Source: Tannerellaceae bacterium
GTDB taxonomy: Bacteria > Bacteroidota > Bacteroidia > Bacteroidales > Tannerellaceae
Direction: 5' to 3'
Assembly: GCA_031267205.1 (NCBI GenBank)
Contig: JAIRZN010000064.1
Coordinates: forward strand, 1-9,106
Length of the DNA stretch: 9,106 nt
Part shown: piece after piece, positions 1-6,940 of the stretch
Layout: the number at the start of each line of letters is the position of its first letter
Numbering within the stretch: the first letter of the stretch is position 1
Program-made: the position numbers and the translations under genes
The notes under the pieces: generated by a model
What the model saw: only the letters and a program-made list of their open reading frames with translations
Told to the model about the DNA's origin: nothing
The model's database searches: none

Positions 1-20
1 TTTTTTTATTTAAAAAATGA

Positions 21-2738
21 TTAGTCGGTCGCCGTTGTGCGGAGGTTGGGGTTTATGGGGGCGGCGCAGGAGCTTACCTTTATATTATATGTGATGGGGG
101 CGCCGTCGCATCCGTTGATGTGGGGGGTGACGGTTATTGCGGCCGTTATTGTGTGGGGGGAATCGCTTTGGGCGGTGAATTGGGGGAGGTTGCCTGTTCC
201 GCTTGCGGCGAGGCCGATGGTGACGTTGTCATTTGTCCAGGTGAACGTCGTGCCGGGGGTTGAGGTGGCGAAGGCTCGCTGGGGGACGGTTGTGCCGGCG
301 CAAACTATTGTATCGGTCACGGCGTTGACTGTCGGCAGGGGATTTACGGTGATAAACACCGGCGCGGCATAGACGGGGCCGCACGGGCCGCTGGTTACGC
401 CACGGCGGAAATAGGCGCTTTCCGTCAGCCAGGTGGAGAAGGCGACGCTTGTGTTGACGTTTGTCCAGGTTATGCTATCCGTGCTTTTTTGCCATTGGTA
501 GGAGTATGTACCATCGCCACCGGTGGGCGTTGAGCCGTTGGCTAAGAGCGTGATGGAGTTGTAGCAGATTGTCGTCGGGCTGCCCGTGACGCTTCCCGGA
601 TTGAGCGTCGGATAGACGGTGACGGCCGTGCGCGTTGTGGAGACGCAGCCGGAGGTTGTGTTGCGCGATTCGGCGTAGAAGGTAGCCACCTGCGCGACGG
701 CGGTGCGTGTCAGCGTGTTATTTCCCGTAAGGATGGGAGAGCCTCCGTTAGCCGCGGCGTACCAATCCGTCGTACTGCCCGTTGGGGGCACGGCCGTGAC
801 GGTGGCAGAGCCGTCGCTGCCCGCGCAGACGTCGGTCACGCTGATGGAAGGCGCGGCGGGGATTGCGCCGACGATTATCGAGGCGGCGTAGGTATAAGCC
901 ATTGCGCAGTAGTCGGACGTCATTCCGCGGCGGTAATAAACGGTTCTCGTCTCCGTGCCCGACGCCGTTAACGTGCCCGGCGAGTAGGTGGCGGAGGTTG
1001 CGCCGTTGATGTTTGTCCACGTCGAGTTATCGGCGCTGGTTTGCCACAGGTAGGTTGTGCCCGGCGGTTCTATTGCGCCGGAGACAGTCAGCGGGACGGA
1101 CGTACCGCTTGAGCAGAAGGCTTGCGAGGCCGGGCTAACGGTTCCCGCGTTGACTTTCTTGACGTAAGTAGTAGCGGTAACGACGTTCGGGTCTTGGGCC
1201 ATGACGAGCGTATAGACGCCCTCCTGCGTGACGGTTATTGAGGAAGTCGTGGCCGTGGTAACGCCGTCCGGATATGTCCAGAGGTAGTCTCTGGCGTATC
1301 CCCCCTCGATAGTTACCGAGTTGCCGCACATCCATGTGGTATCGGAGAACTCGAACGTTCCGAAGGCGGAGAAGTATCCGTAAAGGCCCATATTGTTCCG
1401 TGAGGTGTTTGCCGCTATATACCCGAAAGAAAAAGGACTTTCCGAGTTGCGTATGGTGACGACCTGGTTATTTGCGGCCGAGAGGAGGGAGAACCGCGCC
1501 ATTTGCCATTCCGAGACATTGGGTATGGCGATAGCGGAGCCGGTATTGAGCGTAGCGTTGACGACGGAGCCGTAAGAGACTTTGAAATCGCCCCCCTTTC
1601 CGCTCCTGAAGAGTAGGAAGCCCAGTTCGTGCTCTCCCTGCACCTGGTAAAACGACATTTCCGTTTGCCCGATAGCATATACCGAAGGCAAGATAGCCGC
1701 CCCCTCCTCCCCGAACCCGCTGCGCTGGTAGATGTAGACAGGCTGCGTCGCATCCACATAGACAGCATTGACGGAAGAGTTAAAGGTGTAACGGTAAGCC
1801 TGTCCTGCGCTAAGCGGGAGTTGGCTGACGGTAGGCGTCGAGCCGCTTGTGTAGAGGTCCACCTTTGTGCCGTCGTAAGCGCCGACGATGTAGAAGCGTT
1901 CCGAGGAGGCGTTCGTCTGCGGCCCACGCGGGACGATGTATCGCGTACCGAGGCTTGTCACCGGGACGATCTGGTCACCCGACGTATCCCCGCCAACCAA
2001 ATCCTCGGTCACGGTGACGGCAACCGGCTGTGTCGCCACGATCTTTGTACCCGTGAGCGAGCCGCTGTTGGGCGTATACTCCATGATTTTGAGCGTTTCG
2101 CCCTTGTTAAGATTGCGGCTGATAGGCGTGTTTGCGGCGGAGGAGGTCGATGTACCGAGACGTATCGCAGCTTTCGGCGTTACGGTAACATTAGTTATAC
2201 CGTCAGCCGTAGCAACGATGTCAATCTGGTCGCAAGCGCCGACGTATCCCCCCGTCATTTGGGCGTTGTCCGACTGCATGGGCACGTAGAAAAGCGTTCC
2301 GAGGGCCTGGTGCCCTTTGAGGGTAAAGATGTCCCGCGAATCGGTGTGGTTGTGCATATAATACGCGGTCACGGGGACGCTGGAGGTGATGTGAATACCA
2401 AATTCCGTGACGCTGCCCGCCAATCCACGCGGGTTTTCGATAGTTTTCATGTCAAGGTCCGATGTGAAGTCAAGCTTGTAAAGGCCGCCGGCCGGAATGG
2501 TTGTAGTGTTGACGAGCGAGGCGTTGGCGCCGTTGTATCGCGTTACGGTGACGTTAGCCGCCTGATAGTTACCGTTAGAAATAGCCAGGAAGGCAGGGCG
2601 GTTGAGCGGGATGCCCGCCGCGAGTTGTTCAGACATATGCGGGGCTACGAACCAGAACTCCGTATCCTGGGCGCGGAGGCCGGTGAGGGAGGCAGCCAGC
2701 AGGCATGTGGATAGAAACTTTACTTTTAAATTATTCAT
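21..2738 (-). CDS. Exported IgGFc-binding-like surface protein with Ig/PKD-like modules
   Basis: This is a 905-residue secreted protein, probably displayed on the cell surface. Residues 1-23 form a signal peptide (basic start, hydrophobic LSTCLLAASLTG, cleavage probably after LRA before QD). Residues about 25-463 resemble the IgGFc-binding N-terminal domain: they open with DTEFWFVAPHMSE and contain VTAYYMHNHTDSRD, the RFYIVGAYDGTKV strand and VYIYQRSGFGEEGAAILP. A PKD-like segment follows at about 464-525 (WMCGNSVTIEGG, YLWTYPDG). Next come Ig-like modules at about 531-623, 628-710 and 714-798. The first and third are related (WQTSADNSTWTN and WQKSTDSITWTN, then YYRRGMTS and YFRRGVTS). A last PKD-like module runs to about residue 891. 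The protein ends in SSCAAPINPNLRTTATD. I see no obvious type IX secretion C-terminal domain after it, and an NPxLR-type ending seems natural for such Bacteroidales proteins (from memory). The ATG start is supported by the signal peptide. Function is inferred: adhesion or binding of host or environmental glycoproteins. Actual IgG or mucin binding cannot be read from the sequence. Confidence 0.82.
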   Translation of the reverse strand: MNNLKVKFLSTCLLAASLTGLRAQDTEFWFVAPHMSEQLAAGIPLNRPAFLAISNGNYQAANVTVTRYNGANASLVNTTTIPAGGLYKLDFTSDLDMKTIENPRGLAGSVTEFGIHITSSVPVTAYYMHNHTDSRDIFTLKGHQALGTLFYVPMQSDNAQMTGGYVGACDQIDIVATADGITNVTVTPKAAIRLGTSTSSAANTPISRNLNKGETLKIMEYTPNSGSLTGTKIVATQPVAVTVTEDLVGGDTSGDQIVPVTSLGTRYIVPRGPQTNASSERFYIVGAYDGTKVDLYTSGSTPTVSQLPLSAGQAYRYTFNSSVNAVYVDATQPVYIYQRSGFGEEGAAILPSVYAIGQTEMSFYQVQGEHELGFLLFRSGKGGDFKVSYGSVVNATLNTGSAIAIPNVSEWQMARFSLLSAANNQVVTIRNSESPFSFGYIAANTSRNNMGLYGYFSAFGTFEFSDTTWMCGNSVTIEGGYARDYLWTYPDGVTTATTSSITVTQEGVYTLVMAQDPNVVTATTYVKKVNAGTVSPASQAFCSSGTSVPLTVSGAIEPPGTTYLWQTSADNSTWTNINGATSATYSPGTLTASGTETRTVYYRRGMTSDYCAMAYTYAASIIVGAIPAAPSISVTDVCAGSDGSATVTAVPPTGSTTDWYAAANGGSPILTGNNTLTRTAVAQVATFYAESRNTTSGCVSTTRTAVTVYPTLNPGSVTGSPTTICYNSITLLANGSTPTGGDGTYSYQWQKSTDSITWTNVNTSVAFSTWLTESAYFRRGVTSGPCGPVYAAPVFITVNPLPTVNAVTDTIVCAGTTVPQRAFATSTPGTTFTWTNDNVTIGLAASGTGNLPQFTAQSDSPHTITAAITVTPHINGCDGAPITYNIKVSSCAAPINPNLRTTATD

Positions 2739-2805
2739 TGCGTTGTATTTTGATTTTCATTTTTTACGGAGGATAAGTTTGCCGACTGATTAACTGCGCA
2801 AAAAA

Positions 2806-3732
2806 TCAGACTAACTTCTGGAAAGCTTGCAGGGAGAGCATTTCCGCGGGTACGGATTTGCGGATGCTTTTCATGAGGAGCTGTGCTATTGTACGTCGGA
2901 CGAAGTCTTTGTGTGTGACAAACACTATTTCGCGCACGGGCTTGGGAATGGCGAACGGTCTGACGAGTTCTCTTTGTTCCGCGCCTAACTGGAGGGTTGC
3001 CAATCCGGGTATGAATGTGATACCGTTGCCGCTTTCCACCATGCGCATGAACGTTTCGAGGCTACCGAGCCGGTAGGCGCCTTGGTGAATCTTTACCTGT
3101 TCCATGCGGCAGAAGCGCAGTAGCTGGTCGCGGAAGCAGTGGCCCTCGTCGAGCAGCCATAGCCTGTTCCCGTTCACGTCTGCGGAGCGGACGACGTCGT
3201 TTTTGAATAGCGGTTCGTTGCGGGATACGTATCCGAAAAATTCCTCGTAGAACAGAGTTTCGCCTGCGAGCTCAGGTTTTTCCGGTTGCGAGGCGATGAT
3301 AGCGGCGTCTATATCGCCGTTGAGCAAGGCGGTCATGACGGGAGCGGTTTTCATTTCCATTATCCTGATGTCATGGTTTGCGTACTTTTCCGTGAACTTC
3401 AGGAAGAAGCGCGGGACTAAGTATGGAGCGATCGTGGGCAAGACGGCGAGGCGGAAGGTATCTTTGAGCGATTGTTCCTCCTCGCTCACTATGTCTTTTA
3501 TGAGCGAAGCCTGGTAGACGATCCTGTGAGCCTGTTCGATTACTTTTTTGCCCGTTGCTGTGGGCCTGACCGGCTGTACGGTACGGTCAAAGAGTTTGAC
3601 GCCCAATTCATCCTCAAGTTTTTGAAGCATCATACTGAGCGTCGGCTGCGTTACGCCGCAGTGTTCGGCGGCCCTTGCGAAATGCCGGAACGAGTCGACG
3701 GCGAGTACGTATTCTAATTGTTGTAATGTCAT
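2806..3732 (-). CDS. oxyR: Hydrogen-peroxide-responsive LysR-type regulator OxyR
   Basis: This LysR-family transcription factor has 308 residues from the ATG at 3732. The reading frame also extends to a TTG at 3741 (three more residues, MLT), but MTLQQLEYVLAVDSFRHFARAAE is the usual family start. The N-terminal winged helix-turn-helix covers about residues 1-60 (CGVTQPTLSMMLQKLEDELG is the recognition region). The effector domain follows from about 88. The key evidence is GHCFRDQLLRFC: Cys199 and Cys208 in ATG-based numbering, the same nine-residue spacing as the peroxide-sensing disulfide pair of E. coli OxyR. I infer that it senses H2O2 and activates catalase, Dps or peroxiredoxin genes elsewhere; none of those is in this window. 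It is divergent from riboflavin synthase. A TAnnTTTG match (TATATTTG, reverse strand 3739-3746) lies so close to the ATG that, if used, the mRNA would be nearly leaderless. I see no -33 element for it, so this is only a candidate promoter. Confidence 0.92.
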   Translation of the reverse strand: MTLQQLEYVLAVDSFRHFARAAEHCGVTQPTLSMMLQKLEDELGVKLFDRTVQPVRPTATGKKVIEQAHRIVYQASLIKDIVSEEEQSLKDTFRLAVLPTIAPYLVPRFFLKFTEKYANHDIRIMEMKTAPVMTALLNGDIDAAIIASQPEKPELAGETLFYEEFFGYVSRNEPLFKNDVVRSADVNGNRLWLLDEGHCFRDQLLRFCRMEQVKIHQGAYRLGSLETFMRMVESGNGITFIPGLATLQLGAEQRELVRPFAIPKPVREIVFVTHKDFVRRTIAQLLMKSIRKSVPAEMLSLQAFQKLV

Positions 3733-3758
3733 AGTGAGCAAATATACAAATTATTCCA

Positions 3759-3766
3759 TACCTTTG
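3759..3766 (+). promoter_or_regulatory. Candidate -7 box of the riboflavin synthase promoter
   Basis: TACCTTTG matches the Bacteroidetes -7 consensus TAnnTTTG. It would start transcription near 3772 and give a leader of about 27 nt before the ATG at 3799. No convincing TTTG-type -33 element is found 19-21 bp upstream, so the call rests on one box and its position. The oxyR/ribE gap is only 66 bp, so any oxyR promoter must overlap this region. Confidence 0.35.
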
Positions 3767-3798
3767 GCCTAAAGATTAATTTAATAGACAAAAAACTT

Positions 3799-4404
3799 AT
3801 GTTTTCAGGCATTATAGAAGAAGCGGCGAAGGTGATTGCCCTCAGGGAAGACGGGGGCAATTTGCATATAACGGTGAAATGCTCGTTTGCGGACGAGCTG
3901 AAGGTCGACCAAAGCGTATCGCATAACGGCGTCTGCCTGACGGTCGTCGGCATCGGCGAAGACAGTACGTATACGGTCACGGCCATCAAGGAGACGCTCG
4001 AACGCTCCAATCTCGGACGGCTGAAGTCGGGCGACAGGATAAACCTTGAGCGCAGCATGCTTATGAACGGGCGCTTGGACGGGCACATTGTGCAAGGTCA
4101 CGTCGACCAGACGGCGGTGTGTACGGGAGTGACGGAGGTTGACGGTAGCCGGTATTACTCTTTCCGGTATGATTCGGACGTTGAGAAGGCCCGTCAGGGG
4201 TATGTCACGGTAGAGAAAGGCTCGGTTTGCGTAAACGGAGTGAGTCTAACCGTGTGTAACTCGCGCGACAACGGCTTTGAGGTGGCCATTATCCCTTATA
4301 CGTATGAATGCACTAATTTCGGACAGATAACGGAGGGTTCCGTTGTCAATCTTGAGTTCGATATAATAGGGAAATATATTAGCAGGATGATAAGCCTCGG
4401 CTAA
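3799..4404 (+). CDS. ribE: Riboflavin synthase (alpha subunit type)
   Basis: This enzyme catalyses the last step of riboflavin synthesis, dismutation of two 6,7-dimethyl-8-ribityllumazine molecules into riboflavin and a pyrimidinedione. It is cytosolic and acts as a trimer in the known family. The 201-residue protein has the normal length and two tandem lumazine-binding repeats. Repeat one (residues 1 to about 97) starts MFSGIIEE, contains SVSHNGVCLTVV and ends MNGRLDGHIVQGHVD. Repeat two (about 98-195) contains KGSVCVNGVSLTV and IIPYTYECTNFG. Cys46 and His101 correspond to conserved active-site positions of the family. The MFSGI start is diagnostic, so the ATG at 3799 is secure. No FMN riboswitch is possible in the short upstream gap, and no other riboflavin gene is nearby, so the gene stands alone here. 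Its stop codon overlaps the stop of the convergent YihY-family gene. Confidence 0.96.
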   Translation: MFSGIIEEAAKVIALREDGGNLHITVKCSFADELKVDQSVSHNGVCLTVVGIGEDSTYTVTAIKETLERSNLGRLKSGDRINLERSMLMNGRLDGHIVQGHVDQTAVCTGVTEVDGSRYYSFRYDSDVEKARQGYVTVEKGSVCVNGVSLTVCNSRDNGFEVAIIPYTYECTNFGQITEGSVVNLEFDIIGKYISRMISLG

Positions 4405-5759
4405 AGGTCTTTCAGCAGTATTCCATCTCCGGACAGCGCCAGGTCGCGGCGCGTGTGAAGGATCGTTTCCCATTCGTTCCTGAATCTTATGTCGGTATCG
4501 ACTTTGAAGTTCTCGGAGCCGTGTTTGTCCATTCTCGACAGCAGGTAGCCTACGCTGAGCGCGTTTATGTCGATAGCAGGCTGGTAATGCGTTATTCGGT
4601 CGTCATCGCCGTAGTTCACTTCAATAATAATATTAAGTTCGGAAAGCAGGAGCAGTATCTGCGTAGTAAGCCTCAGCGGGATGCGGTAGGAATCCGACAG
4701 CTCGTCCGCCGTATAAGGCGGTTCGCCTGCGGCGAAGCGTTTGGCTATGAGCGAGGCTACCAGCAGTGTCAGGAAGTCCTTGTAACGGCGGCTTATATTC
4801 CTGCTGTCGCGCTCGAAGCCGAACTTCTTTACGTTCTGCGAAGCATACGATAGCTCTGCGCCGAACAAACATATGAGCCACGACAACTGCAGCCACAGCA
4901 ACAGTAGCGGCAATGCGGCAAAGCTGCCGTAGATGGCGTTGTACTTGCTAACCCATATCTGTCCGTTAATGTATATCACCTGGAAGAGCTGGAAGGCGAA
5001 GCCTGCAATAATCCCCGGCAGGAGGCCGTTAAGCAGCCCTACCTTTGTATTAGGCAACAGGATATAGATCGACGAAAAGGTTAGCGCGGCTATCAGGAAC
5101 GGGGCGATCTTGAGCAAGTTGTTCATCACGGGAGTAAAGAACATATAGTCGCTCAAGAAGGTGTTTTGCAGCGTGGAGACAAATATGGAGAACCCGCTCG
5201 AGGCCGTCATCGTTACCGGTAGTATAAGGAAGAGCGCCATATAATCGAGTATCTTCCGCTTCCAGGGGCGCGGCTTGGATATCTGCCATATGCTGTTGAA
5301 GGTATCCTCGATGGAGGAAATCAGCGTTATGACCGTATAAAACAGCAGCAGCAGTCCGACGCCTATAAAGACGCCTCCCTGCGCCTGCGAGAGGTAGCTC
5401 TCGACAAACTCCAGGGCTATCCCCATCTCTGCCTCGTGACCTGGAAAATAATCGAGCAGCTCCTGGCGTACGACGTTCTGGAAACCGAACCCTTTTGCTA
5501 TGCCTATCAGCACGGCCAGGAGCGGGACAACGGCCAGGAGGCTGCTATATGTCAAGGCCGAGGCCTTCGTCGGCAGGTTCTCGTTCATAAAGCCGCGCAC
5601 GGCCAGGATGACGGTCTTTATTACATTAATATATACGCGCTTTATCCCACTTATCTCATTTCCTGTTATGCGCCAGATTTCGTAAGTGATAAAATAAACG
5701 AACCTCCTTACAAGGGTGCTGATTCGTCTGCCGTAACTTGTTTTCTCTTTATCTTCCAC
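4401..5759 (-). CDS. YihY/BrkB-family inner-membrane protein with C-terminal winged-helix-like domain
   Basis: This is an integral membrane protein of the YihY/BrkB (UPF0761) family, once mislabelled as RNase BN. Its biochemical role is unproven. Of 452 residues, about 40-305 hold six or so hydrophobic segments (roughly 68-88, 129-150, 172-193, 216-234, 240-262, 280-303) with the family signature ALTYSSLLAVVPLLAVLIGIAKGFG and the ending LLLLWLQLSWLICLFGAELSYA. Residues about 320-400 are soluble and look like the winged-helix tail common in Bacteroidales members (ADELSDSYRIPLRLTTQILLLLSE). The start is GTG. An in-frame TAA lies at 5766-5768, just upstream, so no earlier start is possible, and the next in-frame ATG (residue 58) would cut into the conserved region. 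The GTG lies 19 nt after the predicted 3' end of RNase P RNA, so transcription may depend on read-through from rnpB or on a promoter inside it. The stop codon TAG overlaps the TAA of riboflavin synthase on the other strand. Confidence 0.9.
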   Translation of the reverse strand: MEDKEKTSYGRRISTLVRRFVYFITYEIWRITGNEISGIKRVYINVIKTVILAVRGFMNENLPTKASALTYSSLLAVVPLLAVLIGIAKGFGFQNVVRQELLDYFPGHEAEMGIALEFVESYLSQAQGGVFIGVGLLLLFYTVITLISSIEDTFNSIWQISKPRPWKRKILDYMALFLILPVTMTASSGFSIFVSTLQNTFLSDYMFFTPVMNNLLKIAPFLIAALTFSSIYILLPNTKVGLLNGLLPGIIAGFAFQLFQVIYINGQIWVSKYNAIYGSFAALPLLLLWLQLSWLICLFGAELSYASQNVKKFGFERDSRNISRRYKDFLTLLVASLIAKRFAAGEPPYTADELSDSYRIPLRLTTQILLLLSELNIIIEVNYGDDDRITHYQPAIDINALSVGYLLSRMDKHGSENFKVDTDIRFRNEWETILHTRRDLALSGDGILLKDL

Positions 5760-5771
5760 CGTAAGTTAAGT

Positions 5772-5788
5772 AAAAAATAACCGCAGTC
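5772..5788. repeat. 17-nt direct repeat, copy 1: 3' end of rnpB with U-run
   Basis: Plus-strand AAAAAATAACCGCAGTC occurs here and again, exactly, at 6157-6173, 385 bp away in the same orientation. This copy holds the 3' strand of helix P1 of RNase P RNA plus the downstream U-run, so it is the functional one. Confidence 0.9.
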
Positions 5789-6143
5789 TGCCTGTAAGCC
5801 GGGTTCTGTATCCATGCTTTCGCACGGGCGTCTGTCATTTATCTTGTCTTACCGTCGCCGGCAAGATCGAGCGGTCTACCCCTCGGCATCAGGCGGGCAA
5901 CCCTACTGCGCCGGTATACATGACCTCGCAACCCATAAGACGTACGGCATATCATATCGCTATGACACCCGGTGAGCTCTTACCTCGCCTTTTCACCCTT
6001 GTCCCGAACGTGCGGAACGGTTATTTTCTGTTACGTTACTTCGCCTTTGCAGGCGACTTCCCGTTAGGAAGTATGGAGCCCTGTGTTGCCCGGACTTTCC
6101 TCCCGATTTTTTTAATCGGGCGACAGACCGGCTGACTGCGGTC
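5779..6143 (-). ncRNA. rnpB: RNase P RNA (bacterial class A)
   Basis: This is the catalytic RNA of ribonuclease P, which removes the 5' leader from precursor tRNAs. Read on the minus strand it carries the universal 5' signature GAGGAAAGTCCGGGC (6102 down to 6088) and the 3' signature ACAGAACCCGGCTTA (5809 down to 5795). Between them are GGGTTGCCCGCC and GAGGGGTAGACCGCTCGA. The ends are set by helix P1: GACCGCAGTC (6143-6134) pairs with GACTGCGGTT (5788-5779), ten pairs with one G-U. A P3-like hairpin is visible at 6102-6120 (CCCGATT, loop, AATCGGG). The length of about 365 nt is normal. The 3' strand of P1 is followed by TATTTTTTA, which could act as a termination signal. The ends are accurate only to a few bases. 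Confidence 0.95.
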
Positions 6144-6146
6144 GCG

Positions 6147-6177
6147 CAAATCTACAAAAAAATAACCGCAGTCCCAA
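6147..6177 (-). promoter_or_regulatory. Predicted rnpB promoter
   Basis: On the minus strand a -33 TTG (6177-6175) is followed after 20 bp by TAGATTTG (6154-6147), matching the Bacteroidetes pattern TTTG-N19-21-TAnnTTTG. Transcription would start near 6140-6143, where helix P1 of RNase P RNA begins, so the promoter and the RNA end support each other. A second -7-like match, TATTTTTG at 6223-6216, lacks a -33 partner at the right spacing. The spacer of the chosen promoter is filled by a copy of the rnpB 3' end (see the repeat). Confidence 0.6.
6157..6173. repeat. 17-nt direct repeat, copy 2: in the rnpB promoter spacer
   Basis: This is the exact second copy of AAAAAATAACCGCAGTC, just upstream of the 5' end of rnpB. 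It lies wholly within the spacer between the predicted -33 and -7 boxes, so the rnpB promoter itself would not transcribe it. On the minus strand it reads GACTGCGGTTATTTTTT, able to pair with the 5' strand of P1 (6143-6134) in a transcript that enters from upstream. It could be a relic of an rnpB tandem duplication or chance retention. Confidence 0.9.
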
Positions 6178-6268
6178 GTCCTTCCCTGCAAAGCGGCTCG
6201 AATGCCTGAATGTCTCAAAAATATCGCAAACTCCCGATGTGCACGCCTCACTTATCTTTACATAATGA

Positions 6269-6298
6269 TTGCAAACAAAAGATATTTTATTATTTTTG
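6269..6298 (+). promoter_or_regulatory. Promoter of the outer-membrane beta-barrel gene
   Basis: TTG at 6269-6271 is followed after 19 bp by TATTTTTG (6291-6298), an exact TAnnTTTG -7 box with proper -33 spacing. The transcript would start near 6304 and have an AT-rich leader of about 48 nt before the ATG at 6352, with no Shine-Dalgarno sequence, as expected for Bacteroidetes. I find nothing else in the gap from rnpB (6144-6351) besides the two divergent promoters and the repeat copy. Confidence 0.65.
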
Positions 6299-6351
6299 TC
6301 CCGATAAAACGTGGTTTTAACTTCACTAACTCAATTTAAAATTTTATAAGC

Positions 6352-6870
6352 ATGAAAAAATTGATTATTCTCAGCGCTTTCTCTTTCCTTATAGTAGCCG
6401 CCGCCGGAGCGCAGGAAATTTTCCAGAAAGGGACGAGCGTCGCTAACATCGGTATCGGACTGGGCCATTATGTCCCTATCCAGGCTTCTTACGAATACAG
6501 CGTCGTGGACGGACTGATCGAGGGCGAAAACGGCGCTATCGGCGTAGGCGGATACCTCGCATATTACGGGCACAGCGAAAATTTATACGGCGGCAAGTTT
6601 AGTTACAGCGATGTCGTCATCGGGGCCAGGGGATCCTTCCATTACCAGTTTGTTGACAAGCTGGATACTTACGCCGGATTGATGCTCGGCTATGACATCG
6701 CATCCGCCAAGTGGTCGGGAAGCGGCGCCGAAACCGCCGCAGACGGCAGCGGTCTTTCCTTGTCAATCTTAGCCGGGGCGAGATACTACTTCACGCCTTC
6801 TGTCGCTGCATACGGCGAGATTGGTTACGGTCTTGCCTACTTAAGCGTCGGCGTAGCTTTGAAGTTCTGA
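6352..6870 (+). CDS. Small outer-membrane beta-barrel protein
   Basis: This is a 172-residue exported protein. Residues 1-20 are a signal peptide (MKKLIILSAFSFLIVAAAGA, then QE). The rest is made of alternating short beta strands separated by Gly/Asp/Ser-rich turns: ANIGIGLGHYVPIQASYEYSVV, AIGVGGYLAYYG, SYSDVVIGARGSFHYQF, DTYAGLMLGYDIASAKW, LSILAGARYYFTPSVAAYGEIGYGLAYLSVGVALKF. The C-terminal phenylalanine is typical of barrels inserted by the BAM machinery. About eight strands would fit, as in OmpX/OmpW-sized barrels. From memory, Bacteroidales carry many near relatives with the GARGxFHYQFVDKLDTYAGLMLGY stretch, none with a known function as far as I know. The gene has its own promoter and a hairpin terminator, so it appears to be monocistronic. 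Role unknown: a structural or stress-related envelope protein is a guess. Confidence 0.88.
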   Translation: MKKLIILSAFSFLIVAAAGAQEIFQKGTSVANIGIGLGHYVPIQASYEYSVVDGLIEGENGAIGVGGYLAYYGHSENLYGGKFSYSDVVIGARGSFHYQFVDKLDTYAGLMLGYDIASAKWSGSGAETAADGSGLSLSILAGARYYFTPSVAAYGEIGYGLAYLSVGVALKF

Positions 6871-6890
6871 TTCAATCATTATATAAGTCG

Positions 6891-6929
6891 AAAAGGCGGC
6901 GCGCTTCATAGAATGCACGTCGCCTTTTT
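6891..6929 (+). terminator. Intrinsic terminator after the beta-barrel gene
   Basis: AAAAGGCGGCG (6891-6901) pairs with CGTCGCCTTTT (6918-6928) across a 16-nt loop, an 11-bp stem with one G-T pair. The right arm runs into a stretch of five Ts. The A-run on the left arm makes it potentially bidirectional. It starts 20 nt after the stop codon of the beta-barrel gene and 50 nt before the ATG of the small ORF. Confidence 0.8.
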
Positions 6930-6940
6930 ATAACACAACC

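Noticed and set aside
1629..2714. 361-codon plus-strand open frame opposite the surface-protein gene
   Set aside because: It is the shadow of a GC-rich gene: the translation is rich in Arg, Val and His without any domain or hydrophobic pattern, while the minus-strand protein has a signal peptide and recognisable domains.
2786..2809. Inverted repeat CTGATT...AATCAG after oxyR as a terminator
   Set aside because: The stem is only six to seven weak pairs with a 12-nt loop, and no T-run follows on the minus strand; it looks like chance in AT-rich DNA.
3731..3790. Possible OxyR operator (ATAG/CTAT repeats)
   Set aside because: An ATAG is present near 3731 and another near 3785, but the spaced palindromic ATAGnTnnnAnCTAT arrangement is not there.
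3733..3798. Possible FMN riboswitch upstream of riboflavin synthase
   Set aside because: The gap is only 66 bp, far too short for the RFN element, and none of its conserved stems is visible.
5772..6173. The 17-bp repeats flanking rnpB as attL/attR of an integrated element
   Set aside because: Only rnpB itself lies between them, with no integrase or cargo, so at most it is a scar; it is reported instead as a promoter-spacer repeat.
5920..6251. Short open frames on both strands at RNase P RNA
   Set aside because: They lie within or across rnpB and its promoter, whose conserved RNA signatures explain the sequence.
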